Notes under the pieces: model-generated
The model's database searches: none
Seen by the model: the letters and a program-made list of their open reading frames with translations, nothing else
What the model was told of the DNA's origin: nothing
Translations under genes and position numbers: made by a program
DNA from: Nitrospirota bacterium
Lineage (GTDB): Bacteria > Nitrospirota > Nitrospiria > Nitrospirales > Nitrospiraceae
Assembly (NCBI GenBank): GCA_016219645.1
Contig: JACRLR010000018.1
Coordinates: 266,932-330,931 of the forward strand
Direction: 5' to 3'
DNA length: 64,000 bases
Shown: positions 1 to 6,974 of the stretch, piece after piece
Layout: every line of letters begins with the position of its first letter
Numbering within the stretch: position 1 is the stretch's first letter

Positions 1-805
1 CCTTGTACGCGAACCGCTCGGTCGGCTTCTCAGAATCCCGCATTTCCTGGAGCCCTTCCATGCTGTTCTTCCCGATTTCGAGAATGCAGGGCGTGTAGAG
101 CTGGAGATAGGTCGGGCCGATTTCGCGCGCGATCATGACCGCGTTCCGGACCACCTTCTCAACAAGCGATGGTTTACTGACGGTGCAGGAGATCACGTAA
201 TGACAGCCTGATTCGCGAGCGATTTCCGGCAGACGGACCTTGTCGAAAAGCTTTCCGACCGGGGCCATCTTCGCGACGAACCCCTTCTGCATCAAGCCGC
301 TCTCCTGGCCGCCGGTATTGGCGTACAGTTCGTTATCGAAACAGATCGTGGTGAACTTCTCTTGGCGAAACCAGGCTTGCAGTGTCATGTCGAGGCCGAT
401 ATCGACGGTGGCGCCGTCGCCGGCGAGCACGACGACGTCTTTTGTCCGGCCAGGGAAACGGACGGTTAAGGCGCGCTTCAAGCCGGAAGCGATGGCGTTT
501 TGATTACCGAAGAGGGAGTGAATGTTGTGCACGGCGACCATGGGGAACACCAAGCTGGTGCAACCGGTGGAGCCGACCATGACTGTGTCTTCGGGGTTCG
601 GCAAAGAGGCCAGGATGTAACGGAAGGCCATGGATTCCGGGCAGCCGGCGCAGAGGGAGTGCTGCTCGATCAATTCCTTGCTGTTCCCGATATCCTTCCA
701 GCCTCGGTCCTCCTTACCATAGGTCGCGCTCTTGACCAGGTCTTGATAGTCGGACGGCATAATGTCGTATAGGTCTTCCGAAATCTTGATACGCTCCTTG
801 CTCAT
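1..805 (-). CDS. porB: 2-oxoacid (pyruvate-type):ferredoxin oxidoreductase, beta subunit, 3' end cut by window edge
   Basis: Thiamine-diphosphate-binding beta subunit of a 2-oxoacid:ferredoxin oxidoreductase, which reversibly links acyl-CoA plus CO2 to the 2-oxoacid using reduced ferredoxin; in Nitrospira this serves the reductive TCA cycle. About 268 residues are visible and the frame is still open at base 1. Seen: a CAGC pair (C52, C55) typical of the 4Fe-4S site, the ThDP motif GDG at 129-131 with the downstream DN and NTGGQ (163-167). ATG at 805 has an upstream GAGG-rich ribosome site. It is the downstream gene of the operon with the alpha subunit. Pyruvate versus 2-oxoglutarate specificity cannot be decided from sequence alone. 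Confidence 0.9.
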   Translation of the reverse strand, partial: MSKERIKISEDLYDIMPSDYQDLVKSATYGKEDRGWKDIGNSKELIEQHSLCAGCPESMAFRYILASLPNPEDTVMVGSTGCTSLVFPMVAVHNIHSLFGNQNAIASGLKRALTVRFPGRTKDVVVLAGDGATVDIGLDMTLQAWFRQEKFTTICFDNELYANTGGQESGLMQKGFVAKMAPVGKLFDKVRLPEIARESGCHYVISCTVSKPSLVEKVVRNAVMIAREIGPTYLQLYTPCILEIGKNSMEGLQEMRDSEKPTERFAYK

Positions 806-833
806 GATGGCCTCCTCGTTCGAATGATTATAG

Positions 834-905
834 AAGGTTAAGGCTGAGGTTGAGTGGAAGGCAGATAGCTTGTTCTTCCCTTGACCTTAGCCTCGACCTT
901 AACCT
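834..905. repeat. Imperfect inverted repeat built from a GGTTAAGG/CTGAGG unit
   Basis: Between the alpha and beta subunit genes lies a left arm GGTTAAGGCTGAGGTTGAG and a right arm reading CTTAGCCTCGACCTTAACC, separated by about 30 bases. The arms are themselves made of short AAGGTTGAGG-like units. A second copy of the same design sits inside the intergenic repeat at 18295-18366. As RNA it would form a long imperfect hairpin between two cotranscribed cistrons, so it could affect differential stability; that role is inference. Confidence 0.6.
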
Positions 906-913
906 GTATCCTA

Positions 914-2125
914 TCAGCTACCACGACCGGCCAACGACATGGCACGCATGCCGAGCAGGTTCTTGATCTCGGAAACAATAATTTCCGGTGGCATCGTCAT
1001 GCCTCCGCAGACACGCGGACCGGCGTTCAGACGATCGCTGTTGGGGATGCTGGCTCTAATTTCCTTTGCCAACCACCCGGTCACGTTGAACTCCGGGACG
1101 ACGATGTACTTGGCGTTCTTTGTGGCTTCACGGATTTCCTCGCCCGGCCAAGGCCGCAAAGCCTTGATCTTGACCAGACCGCAACGGATACCTTCATCCT
1201 CGAGGAGCCGGATGGCTTCACGACCCTGTGACACTGCTGTACCAGAGGAGACAATGACGACCTCGGCATCGGTATTTTCTGTCTCGATCAATCCATTGAT
1301 CCACTTGATCGTGTGCTTGCGGGACCGTTCCACTGCCGCCCAGACTTCTTGCTGCCAGGATGCGTGGGTGGCATAGCTGATGTAGTTGCTCTTCATGACA
1401 AACGGGTCGCGCATCATTCGGACTGGCGGGCATTCCATATCCATACAGGGCACGGGGGAGCGGTATGGGTCATAGGGTGGAAGGCACATGTCGGCTGGGG
1501 TGAGGTTGACCACATCCTTCGTGTGGGTCACAAAGAATCCATCGCAGCAGAGGGCTAAAGGTAGGTGGACATCAGGTTCTTCCGACACCATGTAGCCTTT
1601 GAGGATCCAATCGAAGAAGTCCTGTGCGGTTTCCGCATGCCAGACGAGCATACCGGTGTTCAAAAGATATGAAATCTCCAGAGTGTCAGGCTGGATCGAC
1701 AGCGGCGAGTTGATGCCACGACAGGTGACGATCATTTGAATCGGCAACCGTGCGCCGGCCCACATCGGAAAGTTCTCCATCGCGCGCATTGTGCCGGGCC
1801 CCGCCGTCGTCGTAAATACCCGGGCTCCGCCGAAGGCCGCTCCTGCGCATTGCGACATGACTGCGAATTCGCTTTCGCCGCGGAAGTAGTCGCCGATGTA
1901 ACCCTCGGCAAAGAGTTCGCCGATCAAGGCGGCTGCTTCGCTCTGTGGTGTAATCGGGTAGGCGATCATGACGTCACAACTGGCCCGTCGGAGTGCTTCC
2001 TTGATGACTTCGCTGCCCGTATAGAACGACGGCGTGCGGGGCGCTTCGTGCATCATTGTCCAAGTATCGGTAAACGTCTGCCCTTTTTTATTTTTTGTGC
2101 CGATGACTGAGTGTGTGTCTGCCAT
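914..2125 (-). CDS. porA: 2-oxoacid:ferredoxin oxidoreductase, alpha subunit
   Basis: Alpha subunit (403 aa) carrying the pyrimidine-binding and transketolase C-terminal domains of a 2-oxoacid:ferredoxin oxidoreductase. Seen: the family signature around residues 40-65 (YTGSEVIKEAL then YPITPQSEAA), the TTAGPGTM loop, and a C-terminal domain with SSGTAVSQGREA followed by GLVKIKALRPWP. Works with the beta subunit immediately downstream in carbon fixation. The N-terminal 25 residues ahead of the conserved core are extra; the ATG at 2125 follows a purine-rich site and is accepted. No disruption was seen. Confidence 0.92.
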   Translation of the reverse strand: MADTHSVIGTKNKKGQTFTDTWTMMHEAPRTPSFYTGSEVIKEALRRASCDVMIAYPITPQSEAAALIGELFAEGYIGDYFRGESEFAVMSQCAGAAFGGARVFTTTAGPGTMRAMENFPMWAGARLPIQMIVTCRGINSPLSIQPDTLEISYLLNTGMLVWHAETAQDFFDWILKGYMVSEEPDVHLPLALCCDGFFVTHTKDVVNLTPADMCLPPYDPYRSPVPCMDMECPPVRMMRDPFVMKSNYISYATHASWQQEVWAAVERSRKHTIKWINGLIETENTDAEVVIVSSGTAVSQGREAIRLLEDEGIRCGLVKIKALRPWPGEEIREATKNAKYIVVPEFNVTGWLAKEIRASIPNSDRLNAGPRVCGGMTMPPEIIVSEIKNLLGMRAMSLAGRGS

Positions 2126-2171
2126 GGGTCACGCTCCTTTCACGATCATCAGAGTCTCAGACGACGTAGCG

Positions 2172-2807
2172 TTAATTTGAGGCTCCGCTTTTGGCTGATG
2201 TCAGCCGTGGTTGGACTGTCCCTTTCAATTTTCTCACCCACTCGGCCAGTTTCATAATCTTTTCGACCGATGCGTCACGGAACGAGAGCATGGCATCTTC
2301 ATGGCCGGCTTGCGCGCACATGGCAATCGTGTAGCAAGACGTGCCGCCTCGAATAATTTTGAGCGACAAATTCGCTTGATGGCAGTGGACCCCGATGAAC
2401 ATGCAGCAATCGATTTTGTTGTGCCAGATGGTCAGGTTCGGATGGTTGGGATTGATCTCGACTTCAGGGTTGATCTTGGGGTATTTGGGGCGGTAGTCCG
2501 GCATCGGGATCAACATGGGCGTTTGCCCCGGCTGCACACATTCCTTGAGCGTATTGTACAGGTGGCGGATGGCGGTGGCTTTCTTGGCCGCTTTTTCGTT
2601 CCAGGCCCATAGGACTAAGGGGCCGGGGAAGAGGGTCGGCACCTTGGCCATGAGAAATTGTTTCGCCGCTTCCTCGTAGGCCTTTTCCTCTGGGACGATG
2701 ACGCCGTTGATATGAGCTTCCCCAGGGTTTGGCAAATAAATGCCCATACTTGCCGCCGCTGGAGGAAGAAAATGTTCCGGGCCTGGAAGGACGCGATACT
2801 GACTCAT
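2172..2807 (-). CDS. Accessory subunit of the 2-oxoacid:ferredoxin oxidoreductase, CODH/ACS-epsilon-like
   Basis: 211-residue protein, first gene of the minus-strand operon, 46 bases ahead of the alpha subunit. The C-terminal half contains a stretch around residues 130-195 with the order CCMFIGVHCHQAN, then a TSCYTI strand, then DAMLSFRDAS and an amphipathic helix. This recalls the CdhB/CODH-ACS epsilon fold, where LF-GVHYYYAN and the NADLSF stretch occupy the same relative places. Five-subunit oxidoreductases of Hydrogenobacter and Nitrospira have extra small subunits, so I infer this is one of them. The exact subunit letter and biochemical role are unknown. No iron-sulfur cysteine motif is evident. 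Confidence 0.65.
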   Translation of the reverse strand: MSQYRVLPGPEHFLPPAAASMGIYLPNPGEAHINGVIVPEEKAYEEAAKQFLMAKVPTLFPGPLVLWAWNEKAAKKATAIRHLYNTLKECVQPGQTPMLIPMPDYRPKYPKINPEVEINPNHPNLTIWHNKIDCCMFIGVHCHQANLSLKIIRGGTSCYTIAMCAQAGHEDAMLSFRDASVEKIMKLAEWVRKLKGTVQPRLTSAKSGASN

Positions 2808-2991
2808 TACAGATACTCTCCGGCAAGGGGTTAAAGAACGAGAAATGCAAATTTTCCAACATACTCAACGATGCTCACTCTAAGCTCTTTCTGTGCCCCC
2901 TGCAACGTGGCAGAAGGCCCACCCTTCGGAAATTTGGGGCTATAGAGCAAACAAGAGTTAGGCCCTTTGTCCTAAGATGAGGGCCGTGCTC

Positions 2992-3012
2992 ATAGGCGCC
3001 AGTCGCGCCTAT
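2992..3012 (-). promoter_or_regulatory. Perfect 8-bp hairpin/palindrome in the 5' leader of the oxidoreductase operon
   Basis: ATAGGCGC, loop CAGTC, GCGCCTAT forms a perfect stem about 20-40 bases downstream of the predicted transcription start and about 185 bases ahead of the first start codon. No T-run follows, so it is not an intrinsic terminator. It may be an operator or a 5' stabilising hairpin. The rest of the 354-base gap (2808-3161) holds only this leader and the promoter. Confidence 0.5.
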
Positions 3013-3036
3013 ATCGTTCCTACTTTAAGCGTGCGC

Positions 3037-3066
3037 ATTATAGGGTTGGCCTGTCCGGTCTGTCAA
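3037..3066 (-). promoter_or_regulatory. Consensus sigma70-type promoter of the 2-oxoacid:ferredoxin oxidoreductase operon
   Basis: Read on the minus strand: TTGACA (3066-3061), 18-base spacer, TATAAT (3042-3037). Both hexamers match the consensus exactly. Predicted start near 3030 gives a leader of about 220 bases before the ATG at 2807. Confidence 0.75.
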
Positions 3067-3161
3067 ACCTCGTCTTCAGGAAGTCAGGTCACGACGGGCT
3101 GGCTGGAGGCTGGTCGGTTTGATTGTGAGATGCTATTAGAATGCGGAGATATTACGCAATG

Positions 3162-4427
3162 TTACGGCAATTGTTCACAGGACGAATTAGATCCCAGGAC
3201 ACAGGCTCGCTCAAAGTCTTCCTTGGCGAGCCGACCCTGTGATCGTTCTTGATACAGCTTCGCCCTGGTTACCAGAGCGGCAAGATTGGTGGGGTCGGCG
3301 CGAATAACGGTGGACAGATCTTCAAGCGCCTCTTCCGGCTGATTCAGCTTGAGATAAATTTCACTCCGTAGTGTATAGGCCTCCTTTTGGTAGGGGATCC
3401 AGCTTTGTGGTGTTTCAGCCTTGAGGAGCTTCTTCAGTGTTGCCAATGCTTGACGCCAGGACTTGGCGCCAGCCTGGCGGCGGGCTTGTGTCGTGTATAG
3501 GTCGATGAGACGTAGGCGGGCGATATCAGCAAACGGATCAAGATCAAGAACTTGCTCGTAGGCCGCGGCAGCTTCCTCCCACTGTTTTCGCCACGCGAGT
3601 ACATCTCCCTTTCCAATCCATGCCCATATGTTCTTGTCGTCGAGCCTGAGAGCGAGATCGAAGTCTATCCCGGCTTTGTCCAGATAGTTCGTATACTGTG
3701 CTGGTCGAGTTTGTTGGGAAAAGGCCAGTGAAACCAGCCGAAGATAGGTTTGTCCTCGCACAATCAGGGGATCGACGTAGCGATCGTCGAGAGTGGCGGC
3801 ATCGGTCGTGAGCTGGATCTTGTCCCATAGATTCGAGGTGTGGAGGGCAGTCTCGACCATCGCGCGTGCCCGTTGTTGTGAGGTGGACTTCCCAGTCGGA
3901 TCGATTGACAGCATTCGGACGCCAGTCGGTTGCCGTTGAAGTTCTTGCAGTTGCGAGCGCAATTGGTGATTTTCGTGCTGGAGTTGGCGAAAGTGCTGCG
4001 CAAGTTTCTGGTCGGATTGAAGCCGGCTGATCGCCTCCGCCAGAGTGGCTATGTTGACCGTCGCACGAATCCGTATGAAGAAAACGGGACGGTCCAGGTT
4101 GAAGGAACGCCTGGTTTCGAGGATTTCCGTTTCCGTGATGGCGGCAGCAATGGTTCTGATCTCCAACGAACTGGTCTGTGTGGTTTTTCCGCCGGACTCT
4201 TTCTCTACATCGAGGAATGTAGATTCGAGATACATGCCGGCTTCCTCCACTGCCCTGCGTTGGGCTCGTTGGAGGACTTTCTCTTCTGCCCCGGCTAAGG
4301 TATCGCCATCGGCCATCACATATTCGGCGTCGGCGATGACGGTTTTCGTGGAAGCGCTGTATGCAGGGGTTCCCACTAGAAGGAATAGGAAAAGGGAGGG
4401 ATAGAGCAATATTCGGGAGAGTTTCAT
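3162..4427 (-). CDS. Exported tetratricopeptide-repeat protein with N-terminal envelope domain
   Basis: 421 residues. A signal peptide is visible at 1-25 (basic start, hydrophobic core, cleavage near AYS-A). Residues about 28-135 form an alpha/beta domain beginning KTVIADAEYVMADGD, with a conserved helix of RAQRRAVEEAGMYLES type; it resembles the N-terminal domain of the exported protein at 12743-13843 and, loosely, the FlgT N-terminal/LPP20 class. A short coiled coil (about 140-165) follows, then TPR-like helices from about 240 to the end (AWIGKGDVLAWRKQWEEAAAAY is typical). It probably acts as a periplasmic scaffold; no partner is indicated. Confidence 0.7.
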   Translation of the reverse strand: MKLSRILLYPSLFLFLLVGTPAYSASTKTVIADAEYVMADGDTLAGAEEKVLQRAQRRAVEEAGMYLESTFLDVEKESGGKTTQTSSLEIRTIAAAITETEILETRRSFNLDRPVFFIRIRATVNIATLAEAISRLQSDQKLAQHFRQLQHENHQLRSQLQELQRQPTGVRMLSIDPTGKSTSQQRARAMVETALHTSNLWDKIQLTTDAATLDDRYVDPLIVRGQTYLRLVSLAFSQQTRPAQYTNYLDKAGIDFDLALRLDDKNIWAWIGKGDVLAWRKQWEEAAAAYEQVLDLDPFADIARLRLIDLYTTQARRQAGAKSWRQALATLKKLLKAETPQSWIPYQKEAYTLRSEIYLKLNQPEEALEDLSTVIRADPTNLAALVTRAKLYQERSQGRLAKEDFERACVLGSNSSCEQLP

Positions 4428-4520
4428 TCAGATAACTATACCGCTCACTGGCTGGAGGGGCAATGCAACCAAAGTGGGGCGGAAGAAGTAAGGACTGAAA
4501 GAGAGGCAGTAGGCCTTCGG

Positions 4521-4799
4521 CTACCGCTCCTTTGGGAAAACCTGAGTAAATGGATGGACTTCAACCCGTTCAAATACCCCATTGACTGTATAGGGGTCTT
4601 CGCGAGCAAACCGTTGGGCATCTTCCAGCGAGTCTGCCTCGATAACGATCAGACTTCCTGTCTTATCCATGAGAGGACCGGCTAGCACAATCAGGCCCTG
4701 GGCATCGAGAGGTTCCATCTTGGCGAGATGCGCCGGGCGATAGATTTTTCTCTTGGCCTCTCCGTCGGGCCCATCAAATCCGAGAATGACAAATTTCAT
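4521..4799 (-). CDS. YciI family protein
   Basis: 92-residue single-domain protein of the YciI / dimeric ferredoxin-like fold family. Seen: MKFVILGFDGPD start, the RPAHL histidine motif at about 21-26, AGPLMDKTGS (the family's G-P-L segment), and the terminal DPYTVNGVFERVEVHPF strand. Biochemical function of most family members is not established. It overlaps the upstream DUF2203 gene by 4 bases, so the two are translationally coupled. Confidence 0.8.
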   Translation of the reverse strand: MKFVILGFDGPDGEAKRKIYRPAHLAKMEPLDAQGLIVLAGPLMDKTGSLIVIEADSLEDAQRFAREDPYTVNGVFERVEVHPFTQVFPKER

Positions 4800-5215
4800 G
4801 AACGTCCTAAGCCTTCCAGCGGACAGCGATCTTTGTAGCCGGTGGTCGTTTCATGCCACCAGAGAATCTCTTGTTCTCCGAACTTCCAGCAGAGATAGAC
4901 CACTCGTCCGTCGAGAAGATGGGGGAAATCACAGAGGCCGAGATCCAGGTCCTTGACCAGGATGCCAAGTTCTTGAATTGCCTGAAGATTCGCACTGACT
5001 TGTTGAAGGGCTGAGATATACAGGTGCCCAACGGTGCTGCCTCCACCGTATTCAGCCTGGGCACTGGCTTTCTCTGTGTCTTCTTTCGTGCGCGCCAAGA
5101 TCATCTTGGCGCGTTGAACCGATGTCAGTTTGGCGTTGAGTTCCGGGATGAGACAATTGGCTTCGGCTAAGGTAAATATTCGCTCGTGCTGTCCCTGTTC
5201 ATCATCGTGCGCCAT
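4796..5215 (-). CDS. DUF2203 family protein
   Basis: 139 residues from the internal ATG at 5215, preferred because GGAGG sits about 8 bases before it; an upstream ATG at 5239 would add eight residues without such a site. Seen: FTLAEANCLIPELN at the N-terminus, a long helix, then GLCDFPHLLDGRVVYLCW and EILWWHE, which are the DUF2203 hallmarks. Function unknown for the family. Coupled to the YciI gene that follows. Confidence 0.8.
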   Translation of the reverse strand: MAHDDEQGQHERIFTLAEANCLIPELNAKLTSVQRAKMILARTKEDTEKASAQAEYGGGSTVGHLYISALQQVSANLQAIQELGILVKDLDLGLCDFPHLLDGRVVYLCWKFGEQEILWWHETTTGYKDRCPLEGLGRS

Positions 5216-5379
5216 ACTGTGCCTCCGCGAGCCCCTCATTTAACACACCACTCTTTTGTGCTGCAACCTAAGCGTTCGAGTAAGTAATTGCGTCAAAGCA
5301 GGAAGGAGGCTTGGCTAGGCTGGTTGTGCGAGGTGAGGGCTCAGAAAGGCTAGAACGACAGAACCCCTTTGCCCCCCAC

Positions 5380-5418
5380 TTGACAGTCCTTACTTCGATA
5401 TGTAACATTTTGTGACAT
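5380..5418 (+). promoter_or_regulatory. Promoter and palindromic operator overlapping the lexA start codon
   Basis: TTGACA (5380-5385), a 17-base spacer and TAACAT (5403-5408) would start transcription about at the ATG (5417). An inverted repeat ATGTAAC-N5-GTGACAT (5400-5418, one arm mismatch) overlaps the -10 and the start codon. There is no Shine-Dalgarno sequence before the ATG. The arrangement fits a leaderless, self-repressed lexA; the operator assignment is inference. Confidence 0.55.
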
Positions 5419-5962
5419 GACGGCTAAACAGTTCAGGCAGGCGCGGGTTCGGTTGGGATACACGCAGGCGAAGTTGGCGGAGGTGCTGCAGCTGAGCCGC
5501 ATGACGATCAGCCGCTATGAGGCCGGCACGTGGGAGGTGCCTTTGTCGGTCGAGATGGCTTTGGACCAGTTAGGATCGGCGCAGATTCCGATGCTCGGGA
5601 TGGTGGCGGCAGGGGCGCCGATCGAACCGATCACGCAAGCTGAATTGGTGGCGGTGCTGCCGCCGCTGTTGCGAGGAGGAGAGACCTTCGCGCTGCGGGT
5701 GAAAGGCGAGTCGATGAAAGACGACGGCATTTTCCCCGGCGATCTGGTCGTGGTCCGGAAGCAGGGTACTGCGCGGAACGGGCAGACGGTGGTGGCGCTG
5801 GTGAATAACGAAGCGACGATCAAGAAGTATTACCGCAAGGACGGCCGAATCGAACTGCATCCGGCGAATACAGCGATGAAGCCGATCGTCGTGTCGTCAG
5901 GGGACGAGTTTTCCATTCAGGGGATTGTTGCGGGTGTGATCCGCCACTTCAACGAATCGTGA
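5417..5962 (+). CDS. lexA: LexA-type repressor with XRE helix-turn-helix and S24 autoprotease domain
   Basis: 181 residues. The N-terminal domain (about 1-52) is an XRE/HTH_3 helix-turn-helix (GYTQAKLAEVLQLSRMTISRYE), not the winged helix of E. coli LexA. The C-terminal domain is a peptidase S24 fold: cleavage site A65-G66 in GMVAAGAP, nucleophile S99 in KGESM and general base K136 in ATIKK. It should therefore self-cleave when RecA filaments form. The next gene starts 8 bases after this stop and the cassette continues through a polymerase, so it most likely controls this operon and perhaps others. All catalytic residues are intact. Confidence 0.88.
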   Translation: MTAKQFRQARVRLGYTQAKLAEVLQLSRMTISRYEAGTWEVPLSVEMALDQLGSAQIPMLGMVAAGAPIEPITQAELVAVLPPLLRGGETFALRVKGESMKDDGIFPGDLVVVRKQGTARNGQTVVALVNNEATIKKYYRKDGRIELHPANTAMKPIVVSSGDEFSIQGIVAGVIRHFNES

Positions 5963-5970
5963 GGTGCTCT

Positions 5971-6681
5971 ATGGCTCTGGTCCAGCAACAAACGATGGAG
6001 TTTCCGTTTCGCACAGAGAATGGCGGCGTGGTCATCGATGCGCCTCGCCGCCTGTTGGCTGCGTTGCGGCGGAGTGCTGTGTCGACCGATCAGCCGAAGG
6101 GGTTGGTGCTCTTGTCCGGACCGCCATCTGTCTATCGACTGGGCCTCTGTGCGGCAGTCGATCGCGCGTTGGCCGGTGAACCGGTCTTGTATCTGGCCGG
6201 CGCCAATGTCTTTGATCCGTTCTTAGTGGGGCGGCTGGCAAGGGCCAGTCGGGTGGCACCGGCTCATGTGCTGCAGCAGATTCACGTCTCACGGGCCTTC
6301 ACCTGTCATCAGATGGTCCGGTTGGTCACGGATTGTCTCCCGTCGGCGTTGCGTAGCTATGATGCGCGATTCGTCATTCTCGCCGGTCCGCTCGACACGT
6401 TGTACGACCAGTCGGTGCCGGAAACGGAAGCGATGCGCCTCTTTCGTGCCATGACGGAGGCTCTTCATGATATGGCCGGCCATGGCGTACAAGTGCTGTG
6501 TGTGACTCCGCTCGCGCTGCCTGAATCCGGCGGGCGCAGCCGATTTATGGAGACACTTCGTGCGCAGGCACGCCGGGCGATCGACCTGCGAGAGGCCGAG
6601 GATGGGCTGTGGCTTCAGGAAGAGGGAGGGCTTGAGCCCAGACGCTGGAGGATTCCGCGTCCGCTCTGGAATCGGTTATAG
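5971..6681 (+). CDS. RecA/RadA-like ATPase-fold protein without Walker A lysine (ImuA-like position)
   Basis: 236 residues from ATG 5971, which has GAGGTG four bases upstream; a GTG at 5959 overlaps lexA and is less likely. The fold looks RecA/RAD51-like: a strand-loop segment GLVLLSGPPSVYRLG at about 44-58 sits where the P-loop should be, but the GKT/S is replaced (R56, L57). A Walker-B-like strand RFVILAGPLD follows at about 131-140 and a LCVTPLALPESG strand near 167. ImuA-type proteins of SOS mutagenesis cassettes are similarly degenerate RecA relatives. Inferred role: accessory factor recruiting the polymerase. Confidence 0.6.
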   Translation: MALVQQQTMEFPFRTENGGVVIDAPRRLLAALRRSAVSTDQPKGLVLLSGPPSVYRLGLCAAVDRALAGEPVLYLAGANVFDPFLVGRLARASRVAPAHVLQQIHVSRAFTCHQMVRLVTDCLPSALRSYDARFVILAGPLDTLYDQSVPETEAMRLFRAMTEALHDMAGHGVQVLCVTPLALPESGGRSRFMETLRAQARRAIDLREAEDGLWLQEEGGLEPRRWRIPRPLWNRL

Positions 6682-6683
6682 GC

Positions 6684-6974
6684 ATGGGCCGCACGCTTGT
6701 CACGCTCACACAATTGGTCCAGCAGGAAATCGACTCGTGGAGCCGCTACCGGCGTGCGTTGCGGCGCGAGGATCAGCAGGCGCTCGATGTATTGTTCGCC
6801 GCAGCCCGCCACCATGCGTCGGCCGGCGCCTATCTCGCGCGTGAAACTCCGTTCGAAGTGATGCTGCTGTCGATGTTGATTGAACAGCAGAAACAGGTCG
6901 GCATATTGCAACAGAAAGTGATGATTCTTGAAACCCGCATGCTCCACGACTCGACTCACGGGGTGGCTTCTTGA
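6684..6974 (+). CDS. Small helical protein of the LexA-PolB cassette, unknown function
   Basis: 96 residues, three bases after the preceding stop and overlapping the start of the polymerase frame by 47 bases, so it is tightly embedded in the operon. It is predicted mostly alpha-helical, with basic N-terminal half (SWSRYRRALRREDQQ) and a heptad-like C-terminal helix (LLSMLIEQQKQVGILQQ). No domain recognised. It might bridge the RecA-like protein and the polymerase, as small subunits do in other mutasomes; this is inference from position only. Confidence 0.6.
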   Translation: MGRTLVTLTQLVQQEIDSWSRYRRALRREDQQALDVLFAAARHHASAGAYLARETPFEVMLLSMLIEQQKQVGILQQKVMILETRMLHDSTHGVAS

